Origin: an uncultured Ilumatobacter sp.
Lineage (GTDB): Bacteria > Actinomycetota > Acidimicrobiia > Acidimicrobiales > Ilumatobacteraceae
NCBI GenBank assembly: GCA_938049325.1
Contig: CALICC010000167.1
Span: forward strand, 1-11,743
Direction of reading: 5' to 3'
DNA length: 11,743 bases
Of this stretch, positions 1-5,143 are shown piece by piece. The notes below the pieces were generated by a model that did not search any database, was not told the origin of the DNA, and saw only the letters and a program-made list of their open reading frames with translations. The position numbers and the translations under genes are program-made. Numbering within the stretch: the first letter of the stretch is position 1; each line of letters begins with the position of its first letter.

Positions 1-368
1 CCGGAGAGCCCGGCGGTGTGACCCATGATGTGGCGCGTCGCGACCTGCTCCTTACCGTTGGCCGCGAACTCGGGCCAGTACGTGGCGACGGGAGCGTGGA
101 GATCGAGTTCTCCGCGGTCGGCGAGCAACAGGCAGCACAGAAACGACATGGTCTTGGTGGTCGACCAGACGTTGATGATCGTGTCTTCGGCCCAATCGGC
201 ATCGCCATCGTCGAACGTGGCGGTGCCGCCCCAGAGATCGACCACGGTCTCGCCGTTGACCGTGGCGCTGACCGACGCGCCGACGTCACCGTGTTGTTCC
301 CAGTTGGCGGCAAAGGCGTCACGTACGCCTTCAAAGCCGGCGGCGACGGTTCCATGGATCTCGGTCAT
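1..368 (-). CDS. Class C beta-lactamase/EstB-type serine hydrolase, N-terminal part
   Basis: Only the first 122 residues are in the window; the frame is open to base 1, so the gene continues off the left edge. Translation of the minus strand shows the beta-lactamase-related (PF00144) N-terminus: a V-N-G-E-T-V-V-D-L-W-G-G strand pair, then N-V-W-S-T-T-K-T with the SxxK nucleophile/base pair at Ser69 and Lys72, then a D-R-G-E-L-D-L turn and the H-I-M-G-H-T-A-G-L-S-G segment usual for this family. No signal peptide is visible, which fits cytoplasmic EstB-like esterases better than a secreted beta-lactamase. The substrate cannot be told from sequence; the second catalytic motif (YxN) would lie outside the window. 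The ATG at 368-366 is preferred because a TACGTT hexamer ends 6 nt before it and there is no Shine-Dalgarno sequence. Confidence 0.9.
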   Translation of the reverse strand, partial: MTEIHGTVAAGFEGVRDAFAANWEQHGDVGASVSATVNGETVVDLWGGTATFDDGDADWAEDTIINVWSTTKTMSFLCCLLLADRGELDLHAPVATYWPEFAANGKEQVATRHIMGHTAGLS

Positions 369-374
369 GGAGTG

Positions 375-380
375 AACGTA
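375..380 (-). promoter_or_regulatory. Putative -10 element (TACGTT) for the serine hydrolase gene
   Basis: On the minus strand TACGTT is followed by 6 nt and then the ATG at 368. This places the expected transcription start at or next to the start codon, that is, a leaderless mRNA. No good -35 match is seen. The call rests on position and on the same arrangement at other genes in this window. Confidence 0.45.
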
Positions 381-424
381 GTGCTGCAGTGCCCCGTGAC
401 CTGAGCCGGACGCGCCCGCAGCGG

Positions 425-453
425 TTGGGTCCGCGGCGATGCGCTCGTAGCAT
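425..453 (+). promoter_or_regulatory. Putative promoter (TTGGGT - 17 nt - TAGCAT) of the bL37 gene
   Basis: TAGCAT at 448-453 has the TANNNT form of an actinobacterial -10 element. TTGGGT at 425-430 is a weak -35 (three of six matches to TTGACA) at the optimal 17-nt spacing. The hexamer ends 10 nt before the ATG at 464, so the mRNA leader would be only a few bases. It overlaps an in-frame ATG at 452, which argues against 452 as the start. Confidence 0.45.
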
Positions 454-463
454 GGAACGCCTT

Positions 464-550
464 ATGTCGAAGAAGACCAAGAAGCGCAAGGCCCGTCTCC
501 GCCGCTCGAAGGCGAACCACGGCAAGCGTCCCAACATGGGCCGCGGCTGA
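464..550 (+). CDS. Large-subunit ribosomal protein bL37
   Basis: This 28-codon gene encodes a very basic peptide: a Lys/Arg-rich N-terminal half beginning M-S-K-K-T-K-K-R-K, then R-R-S-K-A-N-H-G-K-R-P-N at residues 13-24 and a short M-G-R-G tail. The K-A-N-H-G-K-R-P-N core is the hallmark of bL37, the small 50S protein first recognised in mycobacterial ribosome structures, whose length (about 24 residues) and K/R-rich start also fit. It should be a structural component buried in 23S rRNA. An in-frame ATG at 452 would add four residues (M-E-R-L). I prefer 464 because M-S-K matches the family N-terminus and a -10-like TAGCAT overlaps codon 452. No Shine-Dalgarno sequence precedes it. The family match is from memory of the sequence, not a search. 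Confidence 0.83.
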   Translation: MSKKTKKRKARLRRSKANHGKRPNMGRG

Positions 551-560
551 GTTTCTGTAT

Positions 561-601
561 CTCTGAACTGATCCACACGCTCAGGCGCTCTGAACTCGAT
601 C
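561..601. repeat. Direct repeat CTCTGAACT(C)GATC in the bL37-VOC spacer
   Basis: CTCTGAACT occurs exactly at 561-569 and 588-596, 27 bp apart, each followed by GATC (directly in the first copy, after one extra C in the second). The flanks also echo each other: TCTGTATCTC at 554-563 and TCTGTACCTC at 600-609 differ at one base. The 139-bp spacer (551-689) holds no ORF I can support. The repeat could be a pair of regulator sites or a relic of a small duplication. A 10-bp palindrome TCGGTACCGA (608-617) lies just downstream. Confidence 0.5.
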
Positions 602-689
602 TGTACCTCGGTACCGATCCGGTGATGGGCGCTTTGTCGCGTCTGGGCCCGAATCGGGGCGACATGGGCTGTTCTGCCAGGATCCGACG

Positions 690-1307
690 ATGACAACCCG
701 CGCCGAATGGCTGACCGTGAGCGGCGATCCCGATGTCTGGCGGTCGATCGGCGTGGTCGTCGGGCCCGATGGCCTCGTGCCGCTGGTCGGGACGTGCCTG
801 AAGATCGATGCGACGCCCGATCTCGAACCCGGCATCGTGAGCTGGTCGCTCAGCGGCATCGAGACTGCTGTCGGAGATGTGGATGGTCTGGTGACCACTG
901 TCGTCGATCCCGCGCCGCCCACGTACGCCCAGCACGCGATCGGCGCGGTGGGCCTCGACCACGTGGTGGTGATGACCGCCGACTTGCAGCGAACGTCGGA
1001 TGCGATCGAGCGCGCGACTGGATGTGAGTTGAAGCGGGTGCGCGAGGTCGGCGAGATGACACAGGGCTTCCACCGCTTGGGGTCGGGCGGCTTGATCGTC
1101 GAGATCGTCGAGCGGCCCGAGGTGCCCGCCGGGCCGGCATCGTTTTGGGGCTTGGTGATCAACGTCGACGACCTCGATGCAGCGTGTGCGCACATCGGCG
1201 CGGATCGCGTGTCCGCGCCGAAAGACGCCGTGCAGCCGGGGCGGCGGATCGCCACCATCGAGCGCGACGTCGGCCTTGGCCTGCCCGTTGCGCTGATGAC
1301 GCCGTGA
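690..1307 (+). CDS. VOC (glyoxalase/dioxygenase-fold) family protein
   Basis: The 205-residue protein has the vicinal oxygen chelate fold in its C-terminal two thirds. G-L-D-H-V-V-V-M-T supplies a likely metal-ligand His91, and L-I-V-E-I-V-E supplies Glu137. A second beta-alpha-beta-beta-beta half follows from F-W-G-L-V-I-N-V-D-D-L (about 147) to the terminal R-I-A-T-I-E-R-D-V-G-L-G-L-P-V-A-L-M-T-P. The first 80 residues resemble the N-terminal half-domain seen in many actinobacterial VOC proteins. It is cytoplasmic, with no signal peptide. Members include lyases, isomerases and dioxygenases, and no substrate can be assigned here. The ATG at 690 has an AGGA ribosome-binding sequence at 679-682 with 7-nt spacing, making this one of the few starts in the window with a visible Shine-Dalgarno site. 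It may be cotranscribed with bL37. Confidence 0.85.
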   Translation: MTTRAEWLTVSGDPDVWRSIGVVVGPDGLVPLVGTCLKIDATPDLEPGIVSWSLSGIETAVGDVDGLVTTVVDPAPPTYAQHAIGAVGLDHVVVMTADLQRTSDAIERATGCELKRVREVGEMTQGFHRLGSGGLIVEIVERPEVPAGPASFWGLVINVDDLDAACAHIGADRVSAPKDAVQPGRRIATIERDVGLGLPVALMTP

Positions 1308-1308
1308 A

Positions 1309-1330
1309 GCGCGGGCGTCAGGCGCCGCGC
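1309..1330. terminator. GC-rich hairpin between convergent VOC and fcl genes
   Basis: GCGCGG (1309-1314) pairs with CCGCGC (1325-1330). After a one-base bulge (G1315) two more pairs form (1316-1317 with 1323-1324), leaving a five-base loop 1318-1322. The hairpin begins 1 nt after the VOC stop, and its loop contains the fcl stop codon (TCA on the plus strand at 1318-1320). Position and stability suggest a bidirectional terminator, but there is no T-run on either side, so an intrinsic mechanism is unproven. Confidence 0.45.
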
Positions 1331-2292
1331 AGTGCTGTCGAGTTCGCGACCTGTTCGAGGAACCACTCGTAGGTCGCCGCGACGCCGGTGTCGAGATCGA
1401 TCGTCGGCGTCCAGCCCAGCGCGTTGAGCTTCGTCACGTCGAGGACTTTGCGGGGGATCCCATCGGGCTTCGAGTGGTCGAAGCGGAGCTCGGCGGCCGG
1501 ATACACGACGTCACGGATCTTCTCGGCGAGCTCGCGGATCGACAGGTCGATTCCGGTGCCGACGTTGACGTGTTCGATGTCGCTGTAGTTGTCCATCAGG
1601 AACAGACACGCGTCCGCCAGGTCGTCGACATGGAGAAACTCGCGCAGCGCGGATCCGGTGCCCCACACTTCGACCTCGGGACGCTCGGCAAGCCGCGCAT
1701 CGTGGAACTTGCGCATCAGGGCCGGCAGCACGTGGCTCGACTGCAGGTCGAAGTTGTCGTTCGGGCCGTACAGGTTCGTGGGCATCGCGGAGATGAAGTC
1801 GCGGCCGTACTGCTGCCGATACGCCTGGCAGACCTTGATGCCGGCAATCTTCGCGACGGCGTACCACTCGTTGGTGGGTTCGAGCGGGCCGTTGAGGAGC
1901 TGGTCTTCGGTGATCGGTTGGGCTGCGTGTCGTGGGTAGATGCACGACGAGCCGAGGTACAGCAGCTTCGTCACGTCGGTTTCATGAGCGGCGTGGACCA
2001 CGGTGCCGTGGATCATCATGTTGTCGTAGATGAACTCGGCGGGGCGCGTGCTGTTCGCCATGATGCCGCCGACCGTGCCCGCAACCAGAAAGACGTGATC
2101 GGGCCGGTGTTCTTCGAACCACCGGGTGACCTCGGCCTGGTTGCGCAGGTCGAGTTCGGCACGCGTCGCGGTGAGCACGTTCGTGAATCCGTCGGCGGCG
2201 AGTCGACGGGTGATCGCAGACCCGACGAGGCCGCCGTGTCCGGCGACGAACACTCGCGATTCTCGGTCGATCGGTTGGACGGCATCGGCCAT
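1318..2292 (-). CDS. fcl: GDP-L-fucose synthase (GDP-4-keto-6-deoxymannose epimerase/reductase)
   Basis: The protein catalyses the last step of GDP-L-fucose synthesis: 3,5-epimerisation and NADPH-dependent reduction of GDP-4-keto-6-deoxy-D-mannose in the cytoplasm. The 324 residues match the usual length of about 320. Visible landmarks are the Rossmann motif G-H-G-G-L-V-G-S (18-25), A-G-T-V-G-G-I-M-A-N (71-80), G-S-S-C-I-Y-P with Ser116 and the epimerase Cys117, W-Y-A-V-A-K-I-A-G with Tyr144 and Lys148 of the SDR catalytic set, P-T-N-L-Y-G-P-N-D-N-F (171-181) and His187, equivalent to the second epimerisation residue. R-E-F-L-H-V-D-D-L-A-D-A lies in the C-terminal substrate domain. Its usual partner, GDP-mannose 4,6-dehydratase (gmd), is not in this window. 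The ATG at 2292 is supported by TAGCGT ending 6 nt upstream. Confidence 0.96.
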   Translation of the reverse strand: MADAVQPIDRESRVFVAGHGGLVGSAITRRLAADGFTNVLTATRAELDLRNQAEVTRWFEEHRPDHVFLVAGTVGGIMANSTRPAEFIYDNMMIHGTVVHAAHETDVTKLLYLGSSCIYPRHAAQPITEDQLLNGPLEPTNEWYAVAKIAGIKVCQAYRQQYGRDFISAMPTNLYGPNDNFDLQSSHVLPALMRKFHDARLAERPEVEVWGTGSALREFLHVDDLADACLFLMDNYSDIEHVNVGTGIDLSIRELAEKIRDVVYPAAELRFDHSKPDGIPRKVLDVTKLNALGWTPTIDLDTGVAATYEWFLEQVANSTALRGA

Positions 2293-2298
2293 CGGGCC

Positions 2299-2328
2299 AC
2301 GCTACCGATCGAGGCTCGGTGTTGTCAG
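2299..2328 (-). promoter_or_regulatory. Putative fcl promoter (CTGACA - 18 nt - TAGCGT)
   Basis: On the minus strand CTGACA (2328-2323, five of six matches to TTGACA) is followed after 18 nt by TAGCGT (2304-2299), then 6 nt and the ATG at 2292. This is the best two-box promoter in the window and predicts a leaderless fcl transcript. It lies in the 58-bp gap after the nuclease gene, so fcl can be transcribed independently of that gene. Confidence 0.55.
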
Positions 2329-2350
2329 CGATCGCCGGTTGGTGTGCGAG

Positions 2351-3337
2351 TCACCGGTCACGCTGGGCTGCGAGGTGCGCCTGACCCTCTTCACACTCGT
2401 CGGCGATCGGACACCATCGGCAGCTGGACCCCGGTCGCTTGACCGGCGGCCGACCTTCGGTCTCGAGTTCGATCATCGCGTTGAGGCCGTCGAGCGTGCG
2501 TCGCATCGCGGTGAGTAGCGATCGCTCGGTCACGTCGTCGGCGTGAGCTTCGGCGGCGTCGAGATAGAATGTCGCCACCTTGCGCGGCGGGATCTCACGG
2601 ACGAGCGTTTCGAGGAGCGCGTAGAAGCCGAGGTCCTGGCGATGCCGGGCGTTTGCCCGGCCGGTCTTGAGATCGATGATGACCTTGCGGCTCTCGCGGC
2701 CTTGCGGGCGTCCGAACAGCAGGTCGACCTTGCCCGACAGCGTGATCGGACCCGACGCGGGCCAGCGGACGGATGCTTCGGTGATGGGCGCCCACCGCTT
2801 GGAGAGTGGTGGAAAGTTCTCGAGGAACTGCGTGACACGAACGGTGGTCTGGCCCCGTACGTCGGCCTCGTCGGCGGCGGTGAGCGAGTTGACCCACTGG
2901 CTGATCCCGCGGTTCTCGTCCGCCAGCCGGGTCAGCGCTTCGTCGACGAGATCTACGGGTGTGGGTTCGCCGCGCCGGGCTGGCCACGAGATCAGCAGCT
3001 CGATCGCCCGGTGGGCAACGGTGCCCTTTGCGTTGGCCGCGGTCCATTCGAACTCGTCGGGTTGCAGGTGGTGGGCTTCACAGTCGAGCACGCCGGCGAT
3101 CTTGTGCTTCGAAACGAAGACCTCTTGGTCGACATCGAGGCGCGCCGCGAAGTCGTCGAGGGCGACGCGCATCTCGGTGCGCAGGTGCGCGATGAAGTCG
3201 GCATCGAAGATCACCGGTTCGCCCGAACGACGCAAGACGTCGAGGGTGCGGCGTTGCACCGGGCTGAGCATGTCGGTTCCCACCGGCGAGCTCGCGTCGG
3301 TTGCCTCGGCGTCGTCGGACTGGCTCACGGTCGGCAC
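2351..3337 (-). CDS. PD-(D/E)XK nuclease, RecB/Cas4-like, with putative 4Fe-4S cysteines
   Basis: The 328-residue protein carries the PD-(D/E)XK (PF12705-like) nuclease signature in order: G-T-V-A-H-R-A-I-E with His109, S-G-K-V-D-L-L-F-G with Asp205, V-I-I-D-L-K-T-G with Asp222 and Lys224, and R-Q-D-L-G-F-Y (Gln234/Tyr239). A lone Cys86 near the N-terminus plus C-x2-C-x5-C at 306/309/315 reproduces the split four-cysteine cluster of Cas4 and AddB nucleases, so a 4Fe-4S cluster is likely. It should cut or resect DNA. No helicase, CRISPR or AddA gene is nearby, so it appears as a stand-alone nuclease of unknown pathway. Residue numbers use the longest reading, from GTG at 3337. A TACAGT hexamer at 3341-3336 overlaps that codon and would favour the in-frame GTG at 3328 (three residues shorter) on a leaderless mRNA. 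Confidence 0.88.
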   Translation of the reverse strand: MPTVSQSDDAEATDASSPVGTDMLSPVQRRTLDVLRRSGEPVIFDADFIAHLRTEMRVALDDFAARLDVDQEVFVSKHKIAGVLDCEAHHLQPDEFEWTAANAKGTVAHRAIELLISWPARRGEPTPVDLVDEALTRLADENRGISQWVNSLTAADEADVRGQTTVRVTQFLENFPPLSKRWAPITEASVRWPASGPITLSGKVDLLFGRPQGRESRKVIIDLKTGRANARHRQDLGFYALLETLVREIPPRKVATFYLDAAEAHADDVTERSLLTAMRRTLDGLNAMIELETEGRPPVKRPGSSCRWCPIADECEEGQAHLAAQRDR

Positions 3338-3341
3338 TGTA
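3336..3341 (-). promoter_or_regulatory. Putative -10 element (TACAGT) for the nuclease gene
   Basis: TACAGT on the minus strand ends 7 nt before an in-frame GTG at 3328 and overlaps the upstream GTG at 3337. If it is used, the longer start cannot be translated and the protein begins V-S-Q-S-D-D. It shares the 53-bp divergent gap with the first LytR_C gene. Confidence 0.4.
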
Positions 3342-3375
3342 GGAGCAAAGGCGGTGGGGACTCGATGCCGCTCAG

Positions 3376-3381
3376 TATCAT
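3376..3381 (+). promoter_or_regulatory. Putative -10 element (TATCAT) for the first LytR_C gene
   Basis: TATCAT ends 9 nt before the ATG at 3391, with no Shine-Dalgarno sequence in between. This implies a leaderless or very short-leader mRNA. No convincing -35 box is present at 17 nt (bases there read GGTGGG). Confidence 0.45.
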
Positions 3382-3390
3382 CTCGCCGAG

Positions 3391-3954
3391 ATGAGTCGGA
3401 CGGTTGTCCTCAACATCGTGCTCGGTGTCATTGTTGTTGCGTTGATCGCCACGCTCGTGACGCTCGAGACGCGAGACGACGCCGACGCGGTGCCGTCGAC
3501 GACCACCACGACGTCGACCGTCGTCGCAACGACCACCACGTCAACGACCACGACCACCACTTCGACGACCACAACCACCACTACCAGCACGACGACCACG
3601 TCGACCGTGCCGCCGTCGACCAACGTGCCGACCGAACGGTTCTTCGTCGGCATTCTGGTGGTGAACGGCACGTCCGCGGGTCAGCGGCTTGCTCCGGTCG
3701 TTCAGCGCCTCACCGACATCGGGTACTTCGATGTGCGCGGCGTCGTCGGGGCCGTGCAGGCGTCGGAAACGACCTTCTATCACCTCGAAGGATTCCGGGC
3801 TGAGGCAGAAGTCGTTGCGGTCGATCTGGGATTCGACGTGTCGAACGCCCGGTTCGCGCTCTTCGATGACGCGCCGCCCGTCTCCGGGATCGGGGTGGCG
3901 AAAGTCATCGTGTATCTCGGCGGAAGTGGCCTCCCCGAGCCGGTCACCGAATAG
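3391..3954 (+). CDS. Membrane-anchored LytR_C-domain protein with Thr/Ser-rich linker
   Basis: The 187 residues divide into a short start and one transmembrane helix (about 5-25), a linker almost entirely Thr with spaced Ser (36-72), and a LytR_C-type domain (PF13399) from about 82 to 178. The domain shows E-R-F-F-V-G-I-L-V-V-N-G-T-S, a G-Y-F-D-V-R-G turn, F-R-A-E-A-E-V-V-A-V-D-L-G and a closing V-I-V-Y-L-G. In LCP enzymes, which ligate wall glycopolymers to peptidoglycan, this domain sits C-terminal to the catalytic domain. Here the catalytic domain is absent, as in mycobacterial VirR, which acts as a scaffold. Topology should be N-in/C-out, with the linker spanning the periplasm-like space or wall. 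The Thr-rich linker may be O-mannosylated (inference). A paralogue lies at 5853-6545. It is divergent from the nuclease gene. Confidence 0.83.
   Translation: MSRTVVLNIVLGVIVVALIATLVTLETRDDADAVPSTTTTTSTVVATTTTSTTTTTTSTTTTTTTSTTTTSTVPPSTNVPTERFFVGILVVNGTSAGQRLAPVVQRLTDIGYFDVRGVVGAVQASETTFYHLEGFRAEAEVVAVDLGFDVSNARFALFDDAPPVSGIGVAKVIVYLGGSGLPEPVTE
3496..3606 (+). repeat. Low-complexity ACC/ACG tract encoding the Thr/Ser linker
   Basis: About 37 consecutive codons are nearly all ACC, ACG, ACA or TCG, giving residues 36-72 of the LytR_C protein. The tract mixes synonymous codons rather than repeating one unit, so it was kept by selection on composition as well as by simple slippage. Length may vary between strains. 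Confidence 0.75.
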
Positions 3955-4030
3955 GACGGGAACGTCTGGTCCGGTGCCGGTGAGCTCGACCCACCGAACC
4001 CTGTAAGACCCCTGTGCGCATGATGGTCGC

Positions 4031-4384
4031 ATGGAGTTCGCATCAACCGTCGAGTTCGCACACGCAGCGCGCCAATTGAGCCGCGCCGCCACGCGGCTGC
4101 GGTTGATGGCGCCCAGCTTCCGGTGCCCACCCCGCCTGGTCGGCATCGATCGCACCATTCGGCGGCGGCCGCCAGGGCAAGGAAGTCCGGAAACGGCGGT
4201 GGTGTCGGTGCGAGTGAAGAACCGGCAGCGTGCGGCGGTCATTGCCGACATGATCGAAGGTGTCGTGGTGTCAAACGATCTTCAGCCGCCCGACGCAGAT
4301 CGCGTGCGCAACGAGTTGTGGTCGGTGATGGCGGCTCAGGTGGTCACGGGCGCGCATCAGTCCGTCGAGCGCGGTGCGGCCTGA
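4031..4384 (+). CDS. Hypothetical protein, 117 residues, family not recognised
   Basis: I do not recognise this protein. It is basic in its first half (R-L-S-R-A-A-T-R-L-R-L and a proline/arginine stretch R-R-R-P-P-G at about 43-48) and has a more regular second half: V-V-S-V-R-V-K-N-R-Q-R-A-A-V-I-A-D-M-I-E-G-V-V-V-S-N-D (about 56-82), which looks like a strand followed by a helix, then another helix around R-V-R-N-E-L-W-S-V-M-A. No signal peptide, membrane helix or metal motif is visible. Third codon positions are strongly G/C, unlike the overlapping minus-strand frame, which supports this frame as coding. Neither a TANNNT hexamer nor a Shine-Dalgarno site is clear. Other ATGs at 4020 and 4023 are out of frame. 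It lies 76 bp after a LytR_C gene and 43 bp before the phosphatase gene. Confidence 0.6.
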   Translation: MEFASTVEFAHAARQLSRAATRLRLMAPSFRCPPRLVGIDRTIRRRPPGQGSPETAVVSVRVKNRQRAAVIADMIEGVVVSNDLQPPDADRVRNELWSVMAAQVVTGAHQSVERGAA

Positions 4385-4413
4385 GGCGCCGCCATCGCGA
4401 ATGGTGTGGTCGG

Positions 4414-4419
4414 TAGCGT
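4414..4419 (+). promoter_or_regulatory. Putative -10 element (TAGCGT) for the LMW phosphatase gene
   Basis: TAGCGT, the same hexamer as at fcl, ends 8 nt before the GTG at 4428. An AGGAG sequence (4424-4428) runs into the start codon itself and is too close to serve as a Shine-Dalgarno site for it, so a leaderless transcript is the better explanation. Confidence 0.45.
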
Positions 4420-4427
4420 GACCAGGA

Positions 4428-5009
4428 GTGGAGTTCGCCGACGACGTCAACGCAGAGACCCTCCGGGTCGTCACGGTGTGCACTCACAACCGGACGCGAT
4501 CGGTCATGTCGATGGCGATGATTCAAGCCGGTCTCGACGCCCGGCTCGGCGTCGGTCGAGTTGTGGTCGACTCCGTCGGTATCGAGCCGGGTGGGCAACC
4601 GCCGATTCCCGACGCTGTCGAAGCAATGCGTCGCCGAGGGCTCGATGTCGCGTCGCATCGCAGCCGACGGCTCACGGCCGAGCGACTCGCCTGTGCCGAT
4701 CTCGTCCTCGTCAGCGAGAAGCGGCACGTCGTCGCTGTTGCCGGTGCGGTACCCGAGTTGTTCAGCGTGACGTTCACTCTTCCGGAGTTCTGCCGGCTGA
4801 CCGAGGCCGGCGGACTGCCGTACGGCTCCACCCTCGCCGAACGGCTTGAGCGGCTGGGCGCTGGCCGCAACGCGGCGGGTTACCTGCGAGGCGACGTGCC
4901 GGAGCTGGCTGATCCCACTGGGTTGTCGCGACGACGTTTCGAATCGGCGGTCAAACGCATCGAAAAGATGTGTGCCGCTGCGGTCGACGCGCTGGCCGCC
5001 GAGAACTGA
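4428..5009 (+). CDS. Low-molecular-weight protein tyrosine phosphatase family protein
   Basis: The 193-residue cytoplasmic protein has the P-loop C-x5-R-S near its N-terminus: V-V-T-V-C-T-H-N-R-T-R-S, with nucleophile Cys18 and Arg24. V-D-S-V-G-I-E-P-G-G-Q-P-P (about 46-58), a G-L-D-V-A-S-H-R-S-R segment and A-D-L-V-L-V-S-E follow as in LMW-PTPs. E-L-A-D-P-T-G places a general-acid Asp at 162, followed by a terminal helix. Family members dephosphorylate tyrosine on BY-kinases of the Wzc type in capsule systems (Wzb); related proteins act as arsenate reductases. The large insert between the P-loop half and the D-P motif (about 100-155, including F-T-L-P-E-F-C-R-L) is typical of the actinobacterial subgroup. 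A Wzc-type kinase is encoded 4.4 kb downstream, which makes a Wzb-like role plausible, but the two are not in one operon. Confidence 0.85.
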   Translation: MEFADDVNAETLRVVTVCTHNRTRSVMSMAMIQAGLDARLGVGRVVVDSVGIEPGGQPPIPDAVEAMRRRGLDVASHRSRRLTAERLACADLVLVSEKRHVVAVAGAVPELFSVTFTLPEFCRLTEAGGLPYGSTLAERLERLGAGRNAAGYLRGDVPELADPTGLSRRRFESAVKRIEKMCAAAVDALAAEN

Positions 5010-5117
5010 GCTCGCGTCGCGATCGCGCTCGTCACCCGCGATCCCTGCGCAGCGTCACGACCTCGGGCTAGGTTCGTTTCGAGCGAGTCCGCTGACCCGC
5101 TCGACCTCCGTTCGTCC

Positions 5118-5130
5118 CGATTCTGAATCG
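5118..5130. promoter_or_regulatory. Inverted repeat CGATTC-T-GAATCG upstream of the FkbM gene
   Basis: Perfect 6-bp arms flank one central base, 13 bp before the ATG at 5144. A second, overlapping dyad (GAAT 5125-5128 with ATTC 5135-5138) runs toward the gene. The position suits an operator for a dimeric regulator or a structured leader. The 134-bp spacer (5010-5143) also contains CGCGATCGCG (5018-5027) and a lone TAGGTT (5069-5074) as a possible -10. No ORF is supported there. Confidence 0.35.
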
Positions 5131-5143
5131 AAGTATTCCTGCC

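Noticed and set aside
462..1366. Minus-strand open frames of 243 and 261 codons opposite the VOC gene
   Set aside because: The plus-strand frame has recognisable VOC motifs and a Shine-Dalgarno site; the antisense frames have Arg/Ser/Pro-rich composition and also cover the non-coding spacer.
1474..2442. 322-codon plus-strand frame opposite fcl
   Set aside because: Antisense to unmistakable GDP-fucose synthase; it looks long only because few stops occur in high-GC antisense DNA.
3496..3606. CRISPR-like or microsatellite array
   Set aside because: There are no constant repeats with unique spacers; the tract is in-frame Thr/Ser codons.
4020..4079. Short 19-residue ORF beginning at ATG 4020, out of frame with the hypothetical gene
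   Set aside because: TAAGAC 10 nt upstream is not a TANNNT hexamer and the peptide is Ser/His-rich with no recognisable feature; kept only as an alternative explanation for the unclear start region.
3541..4251. 236-codon minus-strand frame across the LytR_C gene and the hypothetical gene
   Set aside because: Gly/Arg-rich translation of the antisense Thr tract, spanning two plus-strand genes and their spacer; no domain.
5018..5027. CGCGATCGCG palindrome after the phosphatase gene as a terminator
   Set aside because: The uninterrupted 10-bp palindrome leaves no loop for a stable hairpin, the flanking pairing is broken by mismatches, and there is no T-run.
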